From Microbacter margulisiae (GTDB taxonomy: Bacteria; Bacteroidota; Bacteroidia; Bacteroidales; Paludibacteraceae), in contig NZ_JACHYB010000002.1 in NCBI RefSeq assembly GCF_014192515.1, forward strand, positions 682,001 to 746,000: a DNA stretch of 64,000 nt, given 5' to 3'. The stretch's first letter is position 1. Each line of letters begins with the position of its first letter. Position numbers and translations under genes: made by a program. Below are positions 47,613 to 59,796 of the stretch, one piece after another. The notes beneath the pieces were generated by a model. The model had not been told where the DNA came from, searched no databases, and saw nothing but the letters and a program-made list of their open reading frames with translations.

Positions 47613-48800
47613 TTAACGGCGAATCTCCCGTATTTTCCAATAGATCCAAATGCTGTTTACCACTGTTAATGCAGCAATAATACCACCGCCCCAAATAAGG
47701 CTTCCCCAGTCCCAAAGCGAATCGTCAATGTGCATTGACGAAGAGAACAAAGTGATATAATAATTGCGCAAATAGGTAACCAACAGGAGTGATAAGACGA
47801 AGATCACACCATTTACCACAATCACCAACCCCTGATAGGGCCGGGCAATTGATTCAGTGGGATAACCCGTCAGGGCCAAATTCTCTATCTTATCATGATT
47901 CTTTTGGATCAACAGGTTTATGCTAAGCAGCATCAATCCCAGTGCCAGCAAGGTGATAACCATTCCAATTGTAAGCACTACGAAAATCAGGGTACGTAAA
48001 AATGAAGAGGCTTCGCCGGCAACAGCTTTATCATTGGCAACCTCATAATCATGTGAAGCAAAAAAATCGCCCATCCGGGGATCAGTAAGGTTGTAAGGTT
48101 CCACAATGAGTCGTGATGGAAAGCTCAATCCTGTACCAAATTGATCATTTGCCCAATTCATAAATGACTGCGGAACCAAAATTGAATTAATACGATCCGT
48201 ATAACCGACAATCCTGCTGTGAAAAACTGCATCCTTATTATTTCCTGAAAGTTCAATCGTCAGATCCAAATGAGACAACATACTACCAGAAAGCTGAGGA
48301 AGTCCCTGGCTTGGAGCAAATCCAAAATTATAAAGCGTCAAATACGACCGAGGTAAAATAATAGGAATAAAATTACTGCTTGGATTCCATTGCCAATCTC
48401 CGGGTTTCACATCTAAAAATGCATCCGGGACGGATTCGAAAAATAGCGAAGTACCTAAATTGGCGATTTTCCCTCCCATGGCAACCGAGGCATAAACCCT
48501 GAAAGTAGCGGTGGTAAAACCGGCAATACGTTTAACAAAGGGTTGACTTTCAATCTCTTTCATCTCTTCATTACTAAAAGACGTCTTCGTGATTTTCAAG
48601 GTTCTGAAAATGGAAACTTTTTTGCTGATTACCAGATAATCGTGCGCAAAAATACCTTGTTTTTCGTTGAAGACCGGACGAATATCTTCAAAAAACTGAA
48701 TTGACATCAGTACGATAGTTAGACCCAGTAGCGTAGCAAGCACATACCCTATCAGCTGACCAATAGCAATATTCTTACGCAATAAATGCCACAACAACAT
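47613..48800 (-). CDS. ABC transporter permease (FtsX/MacB-like)
   Basis: A 395-residue inner-membrane protein. One membrane segment lies near residues 14-36 (IGQLIGYVLATLLGLTIVLMSIQFF), then a ~230-residue extracytoplasmic domain, then three segments near 270-300, 325-347 and 368-390: the 1+3 topology of FtsX/MacB/LolC-type permeases. The C-terminal FtsX domain is recognisable but diverged. It starts 21 bp after the ATPase gene stops and forms a transporter with it. Partners of this type move lipoproteins, peptides or drugs, or transmit force to cell-wall enzymes. Confidence 0.85.
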   Translation of the reverse strand: MLLWHLLRKNIAIGQLIGYVLATLLGLTIVLMSIQFFEDIRPVFNEKQGIFAHDYLVISKKVSIFRTLKITKTSFSNEEMKEIESQPFVKRIAGFTTATFRVYASVAMGGKIANLGTSLFFESVPDAFLDVKPGDWQWNPSSNFIPIILPRSYLTLYNFGFAPSQGLPQLSGSMLSHLDLTIELSGNNKDAVFHSRIVGYTDRINSILVPQSFMNWANDQFGTGLSFPSRLIVEPYNLTDPRMGDFFASHDYEVANDKAVAGEASSFLRTLIFVVLTIGMVITLLALGLMLLSINLLIQKNHDKIENLALTGYPTESIARPYQGLVIVVNGVIFVLSLLLVTYLRNYYITLFSSSMHIDDSLWDWGSLIWGGGIIAALTVVNSIWIYWKIREIRR

Positions 48801-48821
48801 AAATGTAATATTTTAATTTAG

Positions 48822-49478
48822 CTATAACACTAACTTTTCATCAAAGTCAAAAAAATAGGGATCGCCTAACGAAGAGAGAAGTAAACCTGCTCCCCGCTCT
48901 CGTATTTCTTCTGAAATCAAACGACAAATTGTACGTTGATTTATTTCATCCAGATGGCTAAAAGGTTCATCAAGCAACAAAAAGTCGAATGGTTGGCAAA
49001 GCGACCGCACAATAGCAACCCGTTGCTGCTGACCATAGGACAAGAATCGTAAAGGAATATTTCGTTTGTCTGCAATTCCCATCGCCTCCAGCAAATGATT
49101 CAGTTTTTCGGAAGACAAATAATGAGTCAGCTGATTCTTAAGTTGCAAATTTTCCCATACCGTTAATTCGGAGAAAAGTCTGAATCCCTGAAAGACAAGA
49201 CTTAAATGATTCTGCCTGATTTCTACCCAGTCGTTGGTTCGGAGCGACTTTATCGAGTGTCCGTCAAATGAAATTGTTCCGACAAAATCATTACGCCGGC
49301 CATAAAAAAAATCGAATAAAGAAGATTTTCCTTTTCCCGATTCTGATGTAATTAAATAATGATGCCCACGCTCGAAACGACGATCGGTATACCAAACAGA
49401 TAAATCCCGGGCAGCAATATCGACAATCGGTTCTGGAACGACCTGAGTTAGTTCTATTGTATGCACTTTAACAAGCAA
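48822..49478 (-). CDS. ABC transporter ATP-binding protein (LolD/FtsE-like)
   Basis: A 218-residue ATPase. Walker A is SESGKGKSS (~44-52), the Q-loop lies in LSLVFQGFRLF (~92-102), the signature is LSYGQQQRVAIVRSL (~144-158; the usual LSGGQ has Tyr for the first Gly), and Walker B with the catalytic Glu is FLLLDEPFSHLDE (~165-177). It energises the permease gene directly downstream. The lipoprotein gene at 49486 stops 7 bp before its start, so all three are one operon. Confidence 0.92.
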   Translation of the reverse strand: MLVKVHTIELTQVVPEPIVDIAARDLSVWYTDRRFERGHHYLITSESGKGKSSLFDFFYGRRNDFVGTISFDGHSIKSLRTNDWVEIRQNHLSLVFQGFRLFSELTVWENLQLKNQLTHYLSSEKLNHLLEAMGIADKRNIPLRFLSYGQQQRVAIVRSLCQPFDFLLLDEPFSHLDEINQRTICRLISEEIRERGAGLLLSSLGDPYFFDFDEKLVL

Positions 49479-49485
49479 TTATAAA

Positions 49486-50982
49486 TTAATTAGTTGAGCC
49501 AATAGCTTCATTGGCTTTCTGCAGTATCACATGCAAACTGTTTTGGGTAGTATCTTTCAAACGCAATTCACAAGAAGCTCTATTAGTGGATGGATTATAA
49601 GAAACCTGTAAATCCTTGAAAATAAAATTCTGTTTCACAGCATCAAAGGAGCTTATTCCAAAATTACTCAAGAAATCTGCTAATGCCGCAGGATACTTTT
49701 GTAAATCCAAATTAACATACAGAAACAAAGGATCATGGATTGCACCATTCCAGGCAGTGGACTGTACAGGATTATCACATGCCCGGTTAGCTACAAAATC
49801 ACGGATCATAATCTGATTTGTGGTCACCATCATTGTTTGCCCCACAAGAGCAGTATATAATGTAAAAGGTTGGATGGACACTACCGTATATCCTCCCATG
49901 CTCCTCTTCTGAAAATGTTGCAACAATTCATTCAGCAAAACGTCATATCCTTTCCGGTCACGAAGTGTTGCCAGAAGTACCATTTGAGGAATCGGAAAAT
50001 CTGAATTTGCAAAACCGAAAAAAGACAACGCGGCGTCTCCCGACCATGCATGAAGAAACTGCTGATATGAAGATGACGATTCATTCACTGCTGCAAGATA
50101 AGGAAATGCAATCTCAGGAAGAACAGACAGCTTGGCTATTAGTAAGGAATTAGCAGGTAGGTAAGACATAAAGCTGCTATCCTCCGGTTGCTTTGCTATT
50201 GAATGTCTCACTACAGAATCATTATTTGTAACAAAATCGAGATGTCCGTCAATGCTTCCTTTATCAAAAGAAAGGTATGCATGAAGGTATTTTTTGCTTG
50301 TAAACGGCGTATCCAATGTTTCTTTTGGTAAAAAACTACATTGGTGAAATTCGTTCAGGTTTATCCAACAAGCAATATCTTTCTGGTTTTGATAAAAACG
50401 GACAAAATCCCTGTTTGTCAGAATATTATTTGCTACTGGAGTGGCAAACACAGCCAAAGCTAATTGAGGAGACGAATGTATTAGGATTAATGCTTTATGA
50501 TGATCCCATACCAAGACCATGCTGTCCTGTGCCGAAAAAAAGATATATTTGCATTTGGAAGCTTTTTGAATCGCTACCGGATAATATCCCTCTTTTCCAA
50601 TGGCTACTACGGCTTTCTCAAAAGATGAAGCAGAGTGCAGTGGAAAAGAGATTCCCGTCTGATTAGGAGGCAACAAAAACACAAACATAGTTTTAAAATC
50701 GATGCCGCTTTTTTCAGGATGGTCAATTAACGTTTTCAACATAGGCTCCCCACCAGGTCCACCATGAGTTATCATCGCGATTGATGGTAGATTTTTGAAT
50801 GAACTCAAAGCAGCTTTATCAACAAGTTGTTTCATATTAATAGAAGCTACTAACGAAGCATTAGCAGGAATTATAGTTAGACTTTCGGGATATTTCTCGC
50901 GGGAACAAGACGACAAAAACAGCCCCAGTATTGCTACCATGGCTATCGCCTTAAAATAATGAGATTTATAGGTCTGGAACAT
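49486..50982 (-). CDS. DUF4836-like lipoprotein
   Basis: A 498-residue exported lipoprotein. The N-terminus (FKAIAMVAILGLFLSSCSR) has a lipobox LSSC, with the lipidated Cys at about residue 26. The mature part begins with IIPANASLVASINMKQLVDKA, the hallmark of the Bacteroidota DUF4836 family, and contains repeated beta-rich segments such as YLPANSLLIAKLSVLPEIAF. The start at 50982 follows from the promoter at 51032 and gives a good signal peptide. Its function is unknown. As first gene of an operon with an FtsX-like ABC pair, it may be the pair's extracytoplasmic partner or cargo. Confidence 0.82.
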   Translation of the reverse strand: MFQTYKSHYFKAIAMVAILGLFLSSCSREKYPESLTIIPANASLVASINMKQLVDKAALSSFKNLPSIAMITHGGPGGEPMLKTLIDHPEKSGIDFKTMFVFLLPPNQTGISFPLHSASSFEKAVVAIGKEGYYPVAIQKASKCKYIFFSAQDSMVLVWDHHKALILIHSSPQLALAVFATPVANNILTNRDFVRFYQNQKDIACWINLNEFHQCSFLPKETLDTPFTSKKYLHAYLSFDKGSIDGHLDFVTNNDSVVRHSIAKQPEDSSFMSYLPANSLLIAKLSVLPEIAFPYLAAVNESSSSYQQFLHAWSGDAALSFFGFANSDFPIPQMVLLATLRDRKGYDVLLNELLQHFQKRSMGGYTVVSIQPFTLYTALVGQTMMVTTNQIMIRDFVANRACDNPVQSTAWNGAIHDPLFLYVNLDLQKYPAALADFLSNFGISSFDAVKQNFIFKDLQVSYNPSTNRASCELRLKDTTQNSLHVILQKANEAIGSTN

Positions 50983-51031
50983 ACTATACTTATCAAAAAA
51001 ATCAGACAATTAACAAAGGAATACGACAACA

Positions 51032-51039
51032 CAAAAGTA
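51032..51039 (-). promoter_or_regulatory. -7 box of the lipoprotein-ABC operon
   Basis: TACTTTTG on the minus strand, 49 bp before the ATG at 50982. No distinct -33 was seen. Confidence 0.5.
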
Positions 51040-51134
51040 CATATTTTTAGGCAGAAGCTTGTATTCGTAATAGAACACTCAATTAAAAACAGCTTTATTT
51101 ACAAAAAAAATAACGCATTCAATTCAAGGAGCAT

Positions 51135-51740
51135 ATGTCAGACTGCATACGTACATTACGAAGAACTTCAGAAGGCATCTACAAAGAAAAAGGGAGTAAG
51201 TTTCTCTCGTTTGCCATGCCGGTGTCAAGCGAAACGGAGATCAGGCAAATCATAGAATCATTCAGAAAACGTTTCTATGATGCACGGCATGTTTGCTATG
51301 CTTATGTATTGGGCGAGGAGAAAAATCAATATCGTGCCTATGATGACGGAGAACCCTCAGGCACTGCAGGGCGCCCCATCTTAGGGCAGATTCATTCATA
51401 TGAGCTCACGAATGTATTGATTATAGTAGTCAGATATTTCGGAGGTGTTTTGTTGGGAACAGGCGGGTTGACTCACGCCTACAAACAATCGGCTACTGAT
51501 GCCCTGGCAAATAATGAAATCAGCGAAGAAGAAATCAGACAAACAATGCAGCTCTCCTTTGATTATGCACAAATGCCTCAGGTAATGGCTGCAATCAAAG
51601 CCTGGCATGTTACTATTCAGGAACAACAATTTGAGAGCACCTGCCACATGGTTATATCCATTCCACGGACAGAAAGTGCCGCTTTTCTTGCCAAACTACA
51701 ATCGGTTATCCGAGATATCTCTCTATTAAAGAAACAATAA
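51135..51740 (+). CDS. YigZ/IMPACT-family protein
   Basis: A 201-residue protein of the conserved UPF0029/IMPACT family. The N-terminal domain (~1-120) has the signature EGIYKEKGSKFLSFAMPV and ARHVCYAY...YDDGEPSGTAGRPIL, with VVRYFGGVLLGTGGLTHAY following. The C-terminal ferredoxin-like domain resembles the EF-G domain IV-V region. In eukaryotes IMPACT controls Gcn2; in bacteria the role is unclear, possibly nucleic-acid binding. It is transcribed towards the rRNA operon and ends 71 bp before that operon's terminator. Confidence 0.92.
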   Translation: MSDCIRTLRRTSEGIYKEKGSKFLSFAMPVSSETEIRQIIESFRKRFYDARHVCYAYVLGEEKNQYRAYDDGEPSGTAGRPILGQIHSYELTNVLIIVVRYFGGVLLGTGGLTHAYKQSATDALANNEISEEEIRQTMQLSFDYAQMPQVMAAIKAWHVTIQEQQFESTCHMVISIPRTESAAFLAKLQSVIRDISLLKKQ

Positions 51741-51810
51741 GAAGATGATCCAACCTTACAGTTTCATAAATTAGCGTCAGCATTTTGAACAGGGGAGTGA
51801 GGTTGTTATG

Positions 51811-51853
51811 GGAAAAAAAGAGAGCCTCATTTGTTATCAAATGAAGCTCTCTT
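51811..51853 (-). terminator. rRNA operon terminator
   Basis: On the minus strand AAGAGAGC-TTCATTTG pairs with CAAATGA-GGCTCTCTT, then a run of T. It lies directly after the 5S gene. Confidence 0.9.
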
Positions 51854-51856
51854 AAA

Positions 51857-51966
<110 letters not shown>

Positions 51967-52125
51967 AAATCTTCTGGCCCTCCGGCTTATCTTTACCTGA
52001 GGCTGCCAATATATTTTGTATGACTTACCAAAAAACAAGAAAGAAAATACCCTAAAGTTGGCAACGGCTCCAATAGCACTACTGAACCTTACACCTTGCT
52101 ACCTGACTGGGTAGCTACAAACTTA

Positions 52126-55022
<2,897 letters not shown>

Positions 55023-55187
55023 TCTAAAACGTATCTCCCTGTTGCCAGAAAAATACATCTCATTTGTTTCTTTTGCGTTAAGCTCAGTATCACTACTTTC
55101 ACCCTTCGCCTTACTTTACTCGTTTCTCTCTTGTTTTTCAATATGTCAAAGACCTTACGGCGTTGCCTTCTGGCTCTACGCCTTGCG

Positions 55188-55215
55188 TGGAGTGATACGG
55201 ATTCGAACCGTGCGC
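55188..55215 (-). other. tRNA-like 3' fragment in the 16S-23S spacer
   Basis: The minus strand reads CACGGTTCGAATCCGT followed by ATCACTCCA, a T-arm plus acceptor 3' strand much like the tRNA-Ala 240 bp upstream. No matching 5' acceptor strand or anticodon arm is found, so it is a remnant. Confidence 0.6.
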
Positions 55216-55456
55216 ACTGCTCAAACCCGCTCTGGGTTTATTACCGTGCAGACCCCTTGTGGTCATGTTACTCCTTCTTTCATCTTTTGTCCCTTGTCTC
55301 TTCCGCTTCCCGCGCTCGGGTTGCTTGCTCTTTACCGGGAGGATTCCAGCATGCTCCTGCTTTTTCTTAATTGCTCATCAATCCTGTGCCTGCCATACTG
55401 GCTTTGCATTGCTCCCTGCCCATGCCAAACAACCTCCCCTGGTTGTCCCCTTTTTG

Positions 55457-55530
55457 TGGAGAATAACGGATTCGAACCGTTGACCCTCTGCGTGCAAGGC
55501 AGATGCTCTAGCCAGCTGAGCTAATCCCCC
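55457..55530 (-). tRNA. tRNA-Ala (anticodon UGC)
   Basis: 74 nt on the minus strand. The acceptor GGGGGAT pairs with ATTCTCC (two G-U pairs), the D-arm is TAGCTCAGCTGGCTAGAGCA, the anticodon loop reads CTTGCAC with anticodon TGC, and the T-arm is GGTTCGAATCC. The discriminator is A and CCA is not encoded. It lies in the 16S-23S spacer, as usual. Confidence 0.95.
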
Positions 55531-55644
55531 TTATGCTATACAATTCATAATTGATAATTGACAATTATACCTGACTGTTTATGCTCCTGACTATTTGACT
55601 CGTCCTTCGCCAATTGTCACTGTCCATTGCCAATTGTTTTTTTG

Positions 55645-55718
55645 TAGTCCCAGGCAGAGTTGAACTGCCGACCTCTACATTATCAGTGTAGCGCTCTAAC
55701 CAACTGAGCTATAGGACT
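55645..55718 (-). tRNA. tRNA-Ile (anticodon GAU)
   Basis: 74 nt on the minus strand. The acceptor AGTCCTA pairs with TGGGACT, the D-arm is TAGCTCAGTTGGTTAGAGC, the anticodon loop contains GAT (CTGATAA), and the T-arm is AGTTCAACTCT. It lies between 16S and tRNA-Ala in the standard Ile-Ala order. CCA is not encoded. Confidence 0.95.
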
Positions 55719-55870
55719 GTTCTTTCCCCCTGCCTTGAGGATCCGTGCTGCATCTTTTCTCTTTCCGCAGCTTTTATCATGAAAAACAACTTTTGCAGTA
55801 CACAAGTCAGGCTGTCTTGACCTAACCTTTGTCTTGTGCCTCTTTCAAGGGTTTCAGAGACATCTCTCCA

Positions 55871-57396
<1,526 letters not shown>

Positions 57397-57621
57397 ATTA
57401 ATCTCTTTTGTTCTTTCTGTCTTTTCTGCTCGCGCTGAAAAAACTTGTTCTGCTCAGGATGTCTCCTTTTTATTTTGCCTGTACCCCGGTCTCTAACCGA
57501 AATACAAACCCCCTGTTTTGGCTCTTGACGGTTAGCTCTTTTCTAACCTTTCCTTGTATACTACATTTGTTGTTCATTCTTCCAAAGATCGCTCGCCCGC
57601 CTGCCCTGGCGAAACGGACTG

Positions 57622-57652
57622 CAAAGATACTGCTTTTTTTCGGTCTGCAAAA
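57622..57652 (-). promoter_or_regulatory. rRNA operon promoter P1
   Basis: On the minus strand, -33 TTTTG (57648-57652) and -7 TATCTTTG (57622-57629) are 18 bp apart. It lies about 230 bp upstream of 16S. Confidence 0.7.
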
Positions 57653-57717
57653 TATCTTGTGCTCTTTTTTTCCGCCCCCCTGATCAGGAACTCTCATGTC
57701 CCCTGGCAAAGCGGCTG

Positions 57718-57750
57718 CAAAGATAAGCCCTTTTTTATTCCCATTCCAAA
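57718..57750 (-). promoter_or_regulatory. rRNA operon promoter P2
   Basis: On the minus strand, -33 TTTG (57747-57750) and -7 TATCTTTG (57718-57725) are 21 bp apart. The sequence after the -7 box (TTTGCAG-CCG, then GCCAGGG) repeats that of P1 96 bp away, so the two arose by duplication. Beyond it, 57751-58200 holds A/T- and C-rich low-complexity DNA with no gene seen. Confidence 0.7.
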
Positions 57751-58201
57751 TTTATCCCCCTTTTTTATCCTATTTTCCCTCAAAAAACATACAACAAACT
57801 GAAATATAAGAATATATTTTTCCCCCATTTATCCACCGGACTCTGCCCTAAATGAAAAAATAAGGCCAAAATACATCCAAAATACCCTCCCATATCATGA
57901 TTATCCATCCTGAATAATCAAATTCCTCTCTCAAAAAATAGAAAAAAACCCCAATGTCTTGTCCTCAGCATTCCCTTTTTCCCCTCTTTTCGCTAAAATC
58001 TTTACGGAAATCCTGCAAAAAAATTCCTACATCATGCCTCTGAAAAAGCTAAATCGATCCTGAATTTGTCTTTTACACGAAAAAAAAAGCTTGGGAGATA
58101 CGAAAAATCCCCTGAAGTGGATCCTCTCCTTCCCGATTGAAAGGATCAACCTTGAATAAAATCTTCTAACCCCGTTCCATGGAAATCATATATCCCCTAT
58201 G

Positions 58202-58209
58202 TATATTTG
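58202..58209 (+). promoter_or_regulatory. -7 box of the DUF218 gene
   Basis: TATATTTG matches TAnnTTTG, 64 bp before the ATG at 58274. No clear -33 element. Confidence 0.5.
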
Positions 58210-58273
58210 CTACAGAAAACCGATATGAGGTGATACAACATTTTATACCTCCTTACAAACAACATTACACCAT

Positions 58274-59518
58274 ATGAAGAAGCTGCTATCCATTGTCTTT
58301 TTATTGACTGCCACCCTTATATATGCTTATGCACAGGTGGTTCCCGGCTACAAACTATTGGCGCCGGCCAGCGTTGAAACCAAGAACTATTATTTCGTCT
58401 CTTTACTCGAACATCTTCCGGCAGCCAGAAAACTCATCACCAACGATCCGGTTCTCTGCGCAATAAGTAAGGAAAAACAACAGAAATTAGCAGCGGCAAC
58501 CACTTCTGCGGAGATCATTGCAGCATTTAAATTTTCCCCGGAAGAGATAGATGACATAGGCAACCGTTTGGCAGCGCTCTATACACCCGGAACTATTCTG
58601 GATAGTATGATACAACGGCACATCCTTCCTTCCGGGTGCTACATCCTGCTGGCAAAAAAATTTCAGGGGAAAAGCCTGCTGAAAGCCATTTGGGATCAGG
58701 ATGCCAATGGGATGAATTACGCAATCGATGTGTATGCAGCGGCAAAACGACCTGAATATGCCTCCATAGATTCCATCTCTTTCAATGTACACAGCGCATA
58801 CTATACCCAGGGAATCCTACCCGCATGCCAGCAAAATATCGAAGCAATTGTCTCCGGGAATAATGCTTTCTTTGCTGTGCCACTCACCGCTGTACAAACC
58901 ATTCTGGATTTTAATGACAGGGATCTGGCCATCGATTATGAACCATTGGGAAAAGGAGTAAACCAAAAAAGCTATGCCAAAATAATGCATACTAACTGGG
59001 CAAAATATTCTTACACAGCAATATTGGTGTTAGGCGCCGGACCGGAGACCCTCAACACGGAGATCAGTCCGTTCGGAAGATTAAGAGCTGCTTATGGCGC
59101 TCTCTTGTACAAAAAGCACCTGGCTCCCTTCATCATTGTTTCGGGCGGAAAAGTCCACCCATACCATACGCCCTATTGCGAAGCCTACGAAATGAAGAAG
59201 TACCTGATGAAAAGGTGGGGGATTCCCGAAGATGCCATCATTATGGAACCCCATGCAAGGCATACTAACACCAATGTACGCAACACGGTAAGAATCATGA
59301 TTAGGAAAGGATTTCCATTGGATCGGCCAGCCCTAATGACTTCCTCCGAATCGCACATCAACTATATTAAAGATCAGGGCATGTTTGCAAAACGATGCGA
59401 AACGGATTTGAACATGGTTCCGTATCGTCTGGGAAAACGTGTGTCAAAACGGGCAATTGAATTTTATCCCCAAGAAGTAGCCCTGCAGATTAATCCGTTT
59501 GAACCTCTCGATCCCTGA
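58274..59518 (+). CDS. DUF218 (YdcF/SanA-like) exported protein
   Basis: A 414-residue protein with a signal peptide (LLSIVFLLTATLIYAYAQ, ~4-21). Residues ~225-390 form the DUF218 domain: YTAILVLGAGPET (~245-257), FGRLRAAYGALLYKKHLAPFIIVSGG (~264-289), and TNTNVRNTVRIM (~331-342), as in YdcF, SanA and ElyC. These proteins are linked to envelope integrity and undecaprenyl-lipid or vancomycin phenotypes, but the biochemical role is unknown. The N-terminal ~200 residues look helical and are not recognised. It stands alone, divergent from the rRNA operon. Confidence 0.85.
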   Translation: MKKLLSIVFLLTATLIYAYAQVVPGYKLLAPASVETKNYYFVSLLEHLPAARKLITNDPVLCAISKEKQQKLAAATTSAEIIAAFKFSPEEIDDIGNRLAALYTPGTILDSMIQRHILPSGCYILLAKKFQGKSLLKAIWDQDANGMNYAIDVYAAAKRPEYASIDSISFNVHSAYYTQGILPACQQNIEAIVSGNNAFFAVPLTAVQTILDFNDRDLAIDYEPLGKGVNQKSYAKIMHTNWAKYSYTAILVLGAGPETLNTEISPFGRLRAAYGALLYKKHLAPFIIVSGGKVHPYHTPYCEAYEMKKYLMKRWGIPEDAIIMEPHARHTNTNVRNTVRIMIRKGFPLDRPALMTSSESHINYIKDQGMFAKRCETDLNMVPYRLGKRVSKRAIEFYPQEVALQINPFEPLDP

Positions 59519-59664
59519 AAAAGCGGAAGCACACATGCTCTTTAATCAAAATAAGAACAGAGTGGCATCCCGCCGCCCTGTCCCCATCGCTTTGCATAAA
59601 GAACTATTGTGTACTATGATATAAATCAGCGGATCTACATTTTTAATTCTTTTCTGCCTATAAA

Positions 59665-59678
59665 TTCACGAACGTGAA
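59665..59678. other. Hairpin TTCACG-AA-CGTGAA in the 59519-59796 gap
   Basis: A perfect 6-bp inverted repeat between two convergent genes. It lacks a proper T-run, so it is at best a weak terminator. Nothing else is seen in the gap. Confidence 0.35.
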
Positions 59679-59796
59679 CATTAAGTCATTAATTTATTTT
59701 CTTATTTGTTTTGAATTAATCCCGTAAAATAACTTGTAATCTGCTTGTTGTATCGTGGAGTGAGAATGAAATTTGCAGTTTTCTCCTCGCTTTGCT

